Positions 1 to 6,303 of a DNA stretch of 14,563 nt are shown one piece after another. Source of the DNA: CAG-791 sp002394525. Its GTDB lineage: Bacteria; Bacillota; Clostridia; Lachnospirales; Lachnospiraceae. A program made the translations under genes and the position numbers. Below the pieces are notes generated by a model, which was not told the origin of the DNA, did no database searches, and worked only from the letters and a program-made list of their open reading frames with translations. Positions within the stretch are counted from its first letter, which is position 1, and the number at the start of each line of letters is the position of its first letter. Location of the stretch: NCBI GenBank assembly GCA_946536955.1, contig CAMNFJ010000070.1, forward strand, positions 1 to 14,563, read 5' to 3'.

Positions 1-19
1 TGCCCGCATCAATTGAGCA

Positions 20-48
20 TTGCTAGAGAAAACGAATACTGCTAAAAT
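20..48 (+). promoter_or_regulatory. Probable sigma-A promoter for the HI0933-family gene
   Basis: A -35-like TTGCTA (20-25) and a -10-like TAAAAT (43-48) are separated by exactly 17 bp. A TGC triplet directly before the -10 gives an extended -10 element. Transcription would start near position 55, giving a leader of about 33 nt before the ATG at 88. The match is 4/6 and 5/6 to consensus, found by eye. The window starts only 19 bp upstream, so a further upstream promoter or operon partner cannot be excluded. Confidence 0.45.
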
Positions 49-87
49 GGCGTGAGACTCAGACAATAACAGCTTCATGGGGGACCT

Positions 88-1551
88 ATGCCCGATCATA
101 TCATTGTGGTCGGCGCCGGGGCAGCAGGCCTGATGGCCGCTGTCGCTGCCGCCGAAAAAGGAAATCAAGTCACGGTCTTTGAAAAAAATGAAAAGGCCGG
201 AAAAAAGATCTATATAACCGGCAAGGGCAGATGCAATCTGACCAATGACTGCGATACACCGGACTTCTTTGCCCATGTGGCGAGAAACCACCGCTTTCTC
301 TACAGCGCGGTATATGGCTTTGACCACGACATGGTCAAGGACTTTTTTGTAAAAAACGGATGTCCGGTCAAGGTGGAGCGGGGCAGCAGGGTCTTTCCCG
401 TCTCTGACCATGCCTCGGATGTCACCGCCGCCCTCCTGCGGCGTCTGCAGGCCCTGGGAGTCAGGATCAACTACCGGTCGCCCGTACAGAGGATTCTGAC
501 CGATCCCCTGCCGGACGCTGAAGAGGGAAACGCTCCGGGTGGAAAGGCCGGCGGCAGAAAGAAGGGGCCGGCCCTGGCCGTCAGGGGCGTCCGCTTGGAA
601 AACGGCAGGGAGGTCCGGGCGGACGCGGTCATCCTGTGCACAGGAGGCCTGTCCTATCCGTCGACCGGATCCGAGGGAGACGGCCTGGACATGGCCCGGG
701 ACCTGGGAATGGCAGTGACGCCCACAGCCCCCTCCCTGGTCCCCTTTGAGACAAGGGAGGACTGGTGCCGGCGCCTCCAGGGACTGGCCCTGAAAAATGT
801 CGCGGTCAGGATTTTTCCGGCGGAGAGGGACGCCGGACCTGACGCGGGAGCGGCAGCCCCGGAGAAGTCCGCGGCCCTTCCCGGCGGGGAGACAGCACCT
901 GCTCCGGGCCCTGCGGCAGGACCCGGCGAAGTAACGGCTTCTGCAAAGGGCCCTGCGGCCGGCTCCTCAAAGACCGGGAAAAAGAAGAAAAAGAAGCCTG
1001 TCTACGAGGGCTTCGGAGAAATGCTCTTTACCCATTTCGGGATCAGCGGCCCCATTATCCTGACCGCCTCCTGCAAGTGCGATTTTCTGGCCCACCCGGA
1101 CGGCTTCGACCTGTGGCTGGATCTCAAGCCCGCGCTCACGCAGCAGCAGCTGGAGGACAGGATAGCCCGGGAGTTTCTGGCAGCGCCGGACAGGCATCTC
1201 CCCGGGGCTGTCCGGCCCCTCTTTCCGGCCCGGCTGGCGGAGGCCGTCACAGAGCTCTCCGGCATGGACACGGGCAGGCGGGCCGCCTCCTTTACGGACC
1301 GGGAGATCTCCGGCCTTGCGGCCCTGATCAAGAACATCCCGGTCAGGATCACCGGGCCCCGGGGATACAATGAAGCGATCGTCACCCGGGGCGGCATCTC
1401 CGTCGCCGAGATCAATCCCTCGACCATGGAGTCCAGAAGGGTCCGCGGCCTCTACGCGGCCGGGGAAGTCCTGGACGTGGACGCGGAGACGGGAGGCTTC
1501 AATCTGCAGATCGCCTGGTCGACCGGGAGATTGGCGGGAGAAAGTTGTTAG
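88..1551 (+). CDS. HI0933/YhiN/BaiN-family FAD-dependent oxidoreductase with a low-complexity insert
   Basis: This is a cytosolic flavoprotein of the HI0933 family (also annotated aminoacetone oxidase family or BaiN-like). The N-terminus carries the FAD-binding GxGxxG fold (GAGAAG, residues 9-14) and the family signature TGKGRCNLTN around residues 44-53. The C-terminus has the second FAD-contact block, with GLYAAGEVLDVDAETGG followed by NLQIA. In C. scindens a member (BaiN) acts on bile-acid intermediates, but most members have no proven substrate, so I assign no reaction. At 487 aa it is longer than the usual roughly 400-425 aa. The excess lies mainly in an Ala/Pro/Gly-rich stretch (about residues 249-306) ending in a run of six lysines, plus a smaller Gly/Lys-rich insert near residues 145-160. 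The start at 88 follows GGGGGA (79-84). Family assignment is firm; function is not. Confidence 0.9.
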   Translation: MPDHIIVVGAGAAGLMAAVAAAEKGNQVTVFEKNEKAGKKIYITGKGRCNLTNDCDTPDFFAHVARNHRFLYSAVYGFDHDMVKDFFVKNGCPVKVERGSRVFPVSDHASDVTAALLRRLQALGVRINYRSPVQRILTDPLPDAEEGNAPGGKAGGRKKGPALAVRGVRLENGREVRADAVILCTGGLSYPSTGSEGDGLDMARDLGMAVTPTAPSLVPFETREDWCRRLQGLALKNVAVRIFPAERDAGPDAGAAAPEKSAALPGGETAPAPGPAAGPGEVTASAKGPAAGSSKTGKKKKKKPVYEGFGEMLFTHFGISGPIILTASCKCDFLAHPDGFDLWLDLKPALTQQQLEDRIAREFLAAPDRHLPGAVRPLFPARLAEAVTELSGMDTGRRAASFTDREISGLAALIKNIPVRITGPRGYNEAIVTRGGISVAEINPSTMESRRVRGLYAAGEVLDVDAETGGFNLQIAWSTGRLAGESC

Positions 1552-1553
1552 GG

Positions 1554-1754
1554 GTTAGCTATTAGCTTTTAGCCATTAGCTTTTAGCTTTATAACTGGTA
1601 TTTCGTGGATAGGGGATAAAGCTGTTAGCCATTAGCTTTTAGCTTTGGAACTGGATATTTGTGGGAAAGGGCTAACAGCTAAGAGCTAACAGCTAATAAC
1701 TAACAGCTAACAGTTAACAGCTGACAGCTAAGACCTGACAGCTCACAGCTTACA
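1554..1754. repeat. Heptamer repeat array in two opposing orientations
   Basis: Most of this 217-bp gap is built from a 7-bp unit. On the left, five units of NTTAGCY type run 1554-1588 (gttagct, attagct, tttagcc, attagct, tttagct) and three more run 1624-1644. On the right, twelve consecutive units of gctaaca type run 1671-1754 (gctaaca, gctaaga, gctaaca, gctaata, actaaca, gctaaca, gttaaca, gctgaca, gctaaga, cctgaca, gctcaca, gcttaca). The right unit is the reverse complement of the left unit, so the transcript could fold into a long imperfect hairpin. The left arm also contains a 56-bp direct duplication: two heptamer runs each followed by a related stretch beginning aactgg (from 1593 and 1649). 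The array ends 2 bp before the Shine-Dalgarno of the next gene. Function is unknown. Confidence 0.9.
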
Positions 1755-1768
1755 TCAAGGGGGAAAAA

Positions 1769-3358
1769 ATGAAGGAAAAAACACCATCACACAGTAAGGC
1801 CCGGAGGGCCCTGCGCAGGCTCTCGGTCTGCGCTCTGACGATCCTGGCCGCGGCCGCCGGGATCCTGCCGGTCCCGGGCGGAGCCGGGAAGAGCCTGGCG
1901 GTCCGGACGGAGGCCGCGGGCGCGCCCTATATGAAGATCACCTGCATCGACCTGGGGGGCAGCACCAATGTCTATGGCGAAGCGGTCCTACTGGAGTCGG
2001 CCGGCCAGTACCTGCTCATGGACACGGGGGCCAGGGATTCGCAGAATACTGTTCTGCGCTATCTCAAGTCAAAGGGAGTCCGGGACCTGAGCCTCTATAT
2101 ATCCCATTTCCATGAGGATCACTGTGATTACGCGGCATCCATCCTCAAGGATTCCTCTTTTCGTGTGAAGCACCTTTATCTGGCCAATCCGGATCCCATG
2201 CGCAGAAACATCACGCCCTGGAACAAGAGCCACCGCCGCAAGCTCTATGACAGCTGTGTCAAGTACATCAATTTTTATAATACGATCTCTTCGGCGGCCT
2301 ACAGGAAGAGGATCCCGGTGACGGCCCTCAGGAAGGGCAAGAGCTTTTCGGTCGGGTCTGTCAGGGGAAATGTTCTCTGGGACAACAATTCCAGGGGCTG
2401 GGACAAATTTGATCCCTACGATGTGACCGGGATCGGCTACCAGAACAACAGCTCCCTGGTCACGAAGTTTACGCTCGGAAAACGGAGCTTTCTGACCTGC
2501 GGAGATATTGAATTTTCAACTGAGAGAGATCTGCTCGCCTCCGGAGTCAATCTGTCGGCGGATATCTTCAAGCTCAACCACCACGGGATATGGACCTCCA
2601 ATACCGAGGCCTTTGTAAAGGCGGTCAATCCCTGCTATTGTTTTTATTCCTACAAAAACAAGTCGGACCCCGAGTTCAGGAGGTTCGCGTCCGCGTCGGA
2701 CGTCTCCTCCACCCTCAAGAGGCTGGCCAAAAAGTACAATATACTGGGCAACCGCTATAATGGGACCATCACCTACAAGGTCCAGTACAATACGATCTCT
2801 GTCTCGGCCCAGCGCCATATCAAAAAGAGATGGATCAAGGTGAAAAACCTTTCCGACGGCAGGCTCCGGACCCAGGTCCTGGTCTACAACGACGCCCAGC
2901 CCCTCTTTCTTGACAAGCGTATGCTCTTTTCCGGAACAAAGCTGGCGACCGGGACGGCCGAGGACAGGACCCCCGGCTACAGCGGCTGGAAGAAGGATTC
3001 CGTCGGCTGGCGCTACAGGACCGCGAAGGGCAAATGGCTGGCCGGAGGATGGAAGAGGATCGGCAAGTCGGATTACTATTTCAATGCAAAGGGCTACCGC
3101 TATGAGGGCTGGCTGACCCTGAAGGGTAAGAAATACTTTATGAGCAGGCTGGGCATCCGGCAGACCGGCTGGCAGATGATCGACGGGAAATTCTATTATT
3201 TTTCCACAAAGAACGGCGCCATGCTGTCAGGCAGGTCCTGGATCGGCGGGGCCTGGTGGCCTCTGCGGGCCGACGGGTCGCTTGACCTGTCCAAAAAGAA
3301 GGCGCCCAATATCAGGATCACGACTTCGGAGCACAGACACACGACCGGGAAAAAATAA
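1769..3358 (+). CDS. Secreted metallo-beta-lactamase-fold hydrolase with C-terminal cell-wall-binding repeats (Pce/CbpE-like architecture)
   Basis: The 529-aa product starts with a basic N-terminus and a hydrophobic Ala-rich segment (about residues 18-36), as in a signal peptide, so it is probably exported. A metallo-beta-lactamase domain follows (about residues 54-350). It has the metal motif HFHEDH (H113, H115, D117, H118), a GD motif with D246, and an NHHG motif (H271-H272). The last 120 residues contain Trp/Tyr/Gly-rich repeats of the cell-wall/choline-binding type (for example GWKRIGKSDYYFN and GWQMIDGKFYYF). ComEC-type nuclease domains share the MBL fold, but the order signal peptide, MBL domain, wall-binding repeats matches pneumococcal phosphorylcholine esterase Pce. 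The likely location is the cell surface, acting on a wall polymer, nucleic acid or other phosphodiester; the substrate is not readable from sequence. The start is supported by AAGGGGG (1757-1763), 5 nt before the ATG. Confidence 0.85.
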   Translation: MKEKTPSHSKARRALRRLSVCALTILAAAAGILPVPGGAGKSLAVRTEAAGAPYMKITCIDLGGSTNVYGEAVLLESAGQYLLMDTGARDSQNTVLRYLKSKGVRDLSLYISHFHEDHCDYAASILKDSSFRVKHLYLANPDPMRRNITPWNKSHRRKLYDSCVKYINFYNTISSAAYRKRIPVTALRKGKSFSVGSVRGNVLWDNNSRGWDKFDPYDVTGIGYQNNSSLVTKFTLGKRSFLTCGDIEFSTERDLLASGVNLSADIFKLNHHGIWTSNTEAFVKAVNPCYCFYSYKNKSDPEFRRFASASDVSSTLKRLAKKYNILGNRYNGTITYKVQYNTISVSAQRHIKKRWIKVKNLSDGRLRTQVLVYNDAQPLFLDKRMLFSGTKLATGTAEDRTPGYSGWKKDSVGWRYRTAKGKWLAGGWKRIGKSDYYFNAKGYRYEGWLTLKGKKYFMSRLGIRQTGWQMIDGKFYYFSTKNGAMLSGRSWIGGAWWPLRADGSLDLSKKKAPNIRITTSEHRHTTGKK

Positions 3359-3454
3359 TGCGATGCGGAGCATCGCATTATTAGCGCCGCGGAGTACCGC
3401 GTCATTAAACAGCGGAAGGTGCCGCACTTATAAAGCATCACAGAGCGATACATT
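3355..3454. repeat. Four degenerate palindromic units of about 25 bp
   Basis: Between the hydrolase and cmk, four head-to-tail units can be aligned: 3355-3379, 3380-3403, 3404-3428 and 3429-3454. Each begins with an AT-rich ATTA/ATAA-like edge and holds a GC-rich inverted repeat. Unit 1 is a near-perfect hairpin whose arms AATAATGCGATGC (3354-3366) and its reverse complement (3370-3382) flank a GGA loop and include the stop codon of the preceding gene. Unit 2 has CGCGG/CCGCG arms around AGTA. Unit 3 has GCGG/CCGC arms. Unit 4 is more decayed. No T-tract follows the first hairpin, so it is not a standard intrinsic terminator. The array could stabilise mRNA ends or be a relic of a mobile palindromic repeat. 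Confidence 0.7.
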
Positions 3455-3465
3455 ATGGAGGGAAT

Positions 3466-4137
3466 ATGATCAACGTTGCTATTGACGGGCCGGCGGGAGC
3501 CGGCAAGAGTACGATCGCCAGAAAGGTGGCGGAGCAGTTTTCTTTTATCTATGTCGATACGGGAGCCATGTACAGGGCCATGGCCCTCTATCTCCACAGG
3601 CTGGGGATCAGCGCGGACGACACGGAGAGGATCGCCGGTGCCTGCGGGGGCGCGGACATCTCGATCGAATACAGGGACGGCGAGCAGGTCGTCCTGCTGG
3701 CGGGGGAAAATGTGAATCCCTACCTGCGCACCGCTGAGGTCAGTGCCATGGCCTCCAAGAGCAGCGCCGTGCCGCAGGTGCGGGCGCGGCTCCTGCAGCT
3801 GCAGCGGGATCTGGCGGCATCCAGGGATGTCGTCATGGACGGGCGCGATATCGGCACGGTCGTCCTGCCGGATGCCCAGGTCAAGATCTATCTGACCGCC
3901 AGCGTGGGCGTGCGGGCAAGGCGCCGCTTTCTGGAGATGGACGCCAAAGGGGAAAAAGCTGACCTGGACCAGGTCGAGAGGGAGATCGAAGAGCGCGACT
4001 ACAGGGATATGACCCGGGAGACGGCCCCCCTGACCCAGGCGGATGACGCCATCCTGGTAGACTCATCGGAGATGACCATCTATGAGGTCGTAAAGACGAT
4101 CGGGGACATCATCAGAGAGAGGACGGGACTGAAATGA
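3466..4137 (+). CDS. cmk: Cytidylate kinase
   Basis: CMP/dCMP kinase phosphorylates CMP and dCMP with ATP and feeds CTP and dCTP pools in the cytosol. The 223-aa length is normal for the family. The P-loop GPAGAGKST lies at residues 8-16, the nucleotide-binding motif DTGAMYRA at 31-38, and the conserved DGRDIGT motif near 125-131. An Arg-rich lid segment follows (around VGVRARRRFLEM). The start is supported by GGAGGG (3457-3462), with a short 3-nt spacing to the ATG. The stop codon overlaps the ispH start in an ATGA arrangement, indicating translational coupling. A weak promoter-like pair (TTAAAC 3405-3410, TATAAA 3429-3434, 18-bp spacer) lies inside the palindromic array upstream, but I would not rely on it. 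Confidence 0.97.
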   Translation: MINVAIDGPAGAGKSTIARKVAEQFSFIYVDTGAMYRAMALYLHRLGISADDTERIAGACGGADISIEYRDGEQVVLLAGENVNPYLRTAEVSAMASKSSAVPQVRARLLQLQRDLAASRDVVMDGRDIGTVVLPDAQVKIYLTASVGVRARRRFLEMDAKGEKADLDQVEREIEERDYRDMTRETAPLTQADDAILVDSSEMTIYEVVKTIGDIIRERTGLK

Positions 4138-4991
4138 GCAGACCTCAGATCATACTCGCAAAGAGCGCGGGCTTCTGTTTCGGCGTGGAGCGCGCGGTCA
4201 GCAGGGTCTATGAGGAAGTCTCCAGGGGAGGCGATATCTATACCTATGGGCCCATCATCCACAACAAGGAGGTCGTCGCGGACCTGGAGGCCAGGGGAGT
4301 CCAGGTCGTGGAGTCCTCGGACCGGATCCGGGACCTGAAGGCCGGGACGGTGATCATCCGGTCCCACGGAGTCTCCAGGGAGACCGACCAGCTGATCCGT
4401 GACAGCGGCCTGACCTGTGTGGACGCGACCTGTCCCTTTGTCAAGAGGATCCACAGGACGGTGGAGGCAGAGAGCGCGGCAGGAAAGCAGATCGTCATTG
4501 TCGGAAACCCGGTTCATCCCGAGGTCATGGGGATCATGGGCTGGTCCTCGACGCCCGTGGCCGTGATCCAGACGGCGGAGGAGGCCCGCAATCTCAGGAT
4601 CCCGGAGGGAAAAGATGTCTGCGTAGTCGCTCAAACGACGTTTAACGCAAATAAATTTCAAGATTTAGTTGATATTTTGAAAGAAAATGATTACAATGTA
4701 CTTTGTGTGAATACTATCTGCAATGCCACGCATGAGCGGCAGTCTGAAGCAAGGTCTATTGCGGCCCGTGCGGACATCATGATAGTGATCGGCGACCGGA
4801 GCAGCTCCAATTCTGCAAAGCTTTACGAGATCTGCAGAAAGGAATGCCCGCAAACCTATTTCATACAAACGTGGAACGACTTACATCTTACTCTGACTGG
4901 TGCAGAAAAGGTGATAGGCATTACCGCGGGGGCTTCGACCCCAAAGAATATCATTGAGGAGGTTTATAACCATGTCAGAGCAGACCTTTGA
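4134..4991 (+). CDS. ispH: 4-hydroxy-3-methylbut-2-enyl diphosphate reductase (IspH/LytB)
   Basis: IspH catalyses the last step of the MEP pathway, reducing HMBPP to IPP and DMAPP with a [4Fe-4S] cluster. The three cluster cysteines are in their expected motifs: C15 (SAGFCFGVERAV), C100 (DATCPFVKRIH) and C196 (NTICNATHERQ). The substrate-binding and proton-relay HPE motif is present (H128, E130). The 285-aa length fits the short clostridial form, which in many relatives is fused to S1; here it is separate. It overlaps cmk by 4 nt and rpsA by 20 nt in another frame. Codon use changes sharply from about position 4625 to the end: the 5' part uses CTG, GTC, GAC and AGG, whereas the 3' part uses TTA, GTT, GAT, ATT and CAA. 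The rpsA promoter and Shine-Dalgarno both lie within this segment. Confidence 0.97.
   Translation: MSRPQIILAKSAGFCFGVERAVSRVYEEVSRGGDIYTYGPIIHNKEVVADLEARGVQVVESSDRIRDLKAGTVIIRSHGVSRETDQLIRDSGLTCVDATCPFVKRIHRTVEAESAAGKQIVIVGNPVHPEVMGIMGWSSTPVAVIQTAEEARNLRIPEGKDVCVVAQTTFNANKFQDLVDILKENDYNVLCVNTICNATHERQSEARSIAARADIMIVIGDRSSSNSAKLYEICRKECPQTYFIQTWNDLHLTLTGAEKVIGITAGASTPKNIIEEVYNHVRADL
4669..4697 (+). promoter_or_regulatory. Probable internal promoter for rpsA within ispH
   Basis: TTGATA (4669-4674) and TACAAT (4692-4697) are separated by exactly 17 bp, each matching the sigma-A consensus at five of six positions. It lies in the AT-rich part of ispH and points toward rpsA. The predicted start near 4704 gives a leader of about 270 nt. 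An extra promoter for a ribosomal-protein gene at the end of a metabolic operon makes biological sense. It is an eye-based match; the sequence also has to encode IspH residues, so it could be coincidental. Confidence 0.5.
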
Positions 4992-6141
4992 ACAAATGTT
5001 GGACGAATCATTCAAGACGATTCACACCGGAGAGGTAGTCGAGGGACAGATCATCGACGTAAAGCCCGATGAGGCGATCCTCAACATCGGCGCCAAGTCC
5101 GATGGTATCCTTACCCGTGCTGAGTATACGAATGATCATTCTGTTGATCTCACAGAAGTCCTGCACGTAGGCGACAAACTTGAAGTCAAGATCCTTAAAG
5201 TCAACGATGGTGACGGACAGGTCGTCCTTTCCTACAAGCGCCTTGCAGCAGACCGCGGCAACAAGCGCATCGAGGAGGCCTACAAGAACAAGGAAGTCCT
5301 CACCGCCAAGGTTACCCAGGTGCTGTCCGGCGGCCTGAGCGTAGTCGTTGAGGAAGTCAGGGTCTTCATCCCTGCCAGCCTTGTCTCCGATACCTATGAG
5401 AGAGACCTGAGCAAGTATCTGGGCCAGGATATCGAGTTTGTCATTACCGAGTACAATCCGAACAGACGCAGATACATCGGTGATCGCAAGCAGCTTCTCG
5501 TTGCAAAGCGCCAGGAAATGCAGCGTAAGCTCTTTGAGACCATCCACCCCGGCGATACAGTCGAGGGTACTGTCAAGAATATCACGGATTTCGGTGCTTT
5601 CATCGATCTCGGCGGCGCAGACGGACTGCTGCACATCTCAGAGATGAGCTGGGGCCGCGTAGAGAATCCGAAGAAGGTGTTCAAGGTTGGCGAACAGCTC
5701 CGCGTCCTGATCAAGGATATCCAGGGCACGAAGATCGCTCTTTCCCTGAAGTTCCCGGAGGAGAATCCCTGGGTAGGTGCTGCTGAGAAGTACGCAGTCG
5801 GCACTGTTGTCACCGGCAGAGTTGCCAGGATGACTGACTTCGGTGCATTCGTAGAGCTGGAGCCCGGCATCGATGCCCTGCTTCATGTGTCCCAGATCGC
5901 GCGCGAGCACATTGACAAGCCTTCAGATGTCCTGAAGACCGGTCAGGAAGTCACCGCAAAGATCGTTGACTTCAACGAAGACAGCAACAAGATCAGCCTG
6001 AGCGTCAAGCAGCTCCTCATCGACAAGGAGCGCGAGAGACGTGCAGCTGAGCGCGCCAACGCTGACGCGGATGTCGTTTCTGTCGACGTCGACGCTTTTG
6101 TCAATGCCCAGAGAGCAAAGGAAGAGGAAGAGGAAGCTTAA
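4972..6141 (+). CDS. rpsA: S1 RNA-binding domain protein, 30S ribosomal protein S1 homologue
   Basis: The 389-aa product has four S1 domains at about residues 19-90, 105-175, 192-262 and 275-347. Domains 3 and 4 are the most canonical (ITDFGAFIDL with GLLHISEMSW, and MTDFGAFVEL with ALLHVSQIA). A charged tail ends in a run of glutamates. Low-GC Gram-positive S1 homologues usually have four domains rather than the six of E. coli, and bind mRNA on the ribosome or in translation-related roles. The ATG at 4972 is chosen over an in-frame TTG at 4954 because AGGAGG (4957-4962) sits 9 nt before it, within ispH. Codon use is unlike its neighbours: CGC/CGT replace AGG and GCA/GTT are common, as expected for a highly expressed gene. 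In many Clostridia this protein is fused to IspH; here the two overlap by 20 nt out of frame. Confidence 0.95.
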   Translation: MSEQTFEQMLDESFKTIHTGEVVEGQIIDVKPDEAILNIGAKSDGILTRAEYTNDHSVDLTEVLHVGDKLEVKILKVNDGDGQVVLSYKRLAADRGNKRIEEAYKNKEVLTAKVTQVLSGGLSVVVEEVRVFIPASLVSDTYERDLSKYLGQDIEFVITEYNPNRRRYIGDRKQLLVAKRQEMQRKLFETIHPGDTVEGTVKNITDFGAFIDLGGADGLLHISEMSWGRVENPKKVFKVGEQLRVLIKDIQGTKIALSLKFPEENPWVGAAEKYAVGTVVTGRVARMTDFGAFVELEPGIDALLHVSQIAREHIDKPSDVLKTGQEVTAKIVDFNEDSNKISLSVKQLLIDKERERRAAERANADADVVSVDVDAFVNAQRAKEEEEEA

Positions 6142-6167
6142 TTCGGGAAACTGAATGAGTACCTCAA

Positions 6168-6189
6168 TTCACTCGGGTTTTGCGCTGAA
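6168..6189 (+). repeat. Copy 1 of a short dispersed repeat
   Basis: A 22-bp segment containing ACTCGGGTTTT and CGCTGAA closely matches a 24-bp segment on the minus strand at 10676-10699. The second copy has an extra A near the start and two extra T residues in the T-run. Both copies are intergenic. The preceding bases (about 6152-6170) form a weak hairpin, TGAATGAG against CTCAATTCA with one bulge. Confidence 0.5.
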
Positions 6190-6215
6190 ACCTGGATGGT
6201 TTTGATTTTTTACGG

Positions 6216-6247
6216 GCCGGAACCCCGCGGGGTTCCGGCTCTTTTAC
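6216..6247 (+). terminator. Intrinsic terminator after the cmk-ispH-rpsA cluster
   Basis: A perfect hairpin with 11-bp arms GCCGGAACCCC (6216-6226) and GGGGTTCCGGC (6229-6239) and a GC centre is followed by TCTTTT (6240-6245). It lies 74 nt after the rpsA stop. The T-tract is short, so termination may be partial. No clear promoter is seen between it and the next gene at 6304, so read-through is possible. Confidence 0.75.
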
Positions 6248-6303
6248 TGCTCAGGCATGCGGCCTGCCGGGTGTCTCTGGACAGTGTTTTTAGAGGAGGG
6301 AAG

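Noticed and set aside
1554..1754. CRISPR array
   Set aside because: The repeats are contiguous 7-bp units without unique spacers and occur in two orientations; no cas gene is near.
3354..3382. Intrinsic terminator of the hydrolase gene
   Set aside because: The palindrome is strong but overlaps the stop codon and is followed by ATTAGCG, not a T-run. It fits better as the first unit of the 25-bp palindrome array.
6196..6303. Longer N-terminus for the epimerase starting at 6196
   Set aside because: The extension would translate the terminator hairpin and has no ribosome binding site, whereas GAGGAGGG precedes the ATG at 6304 and the SDR fold begins shortly after.
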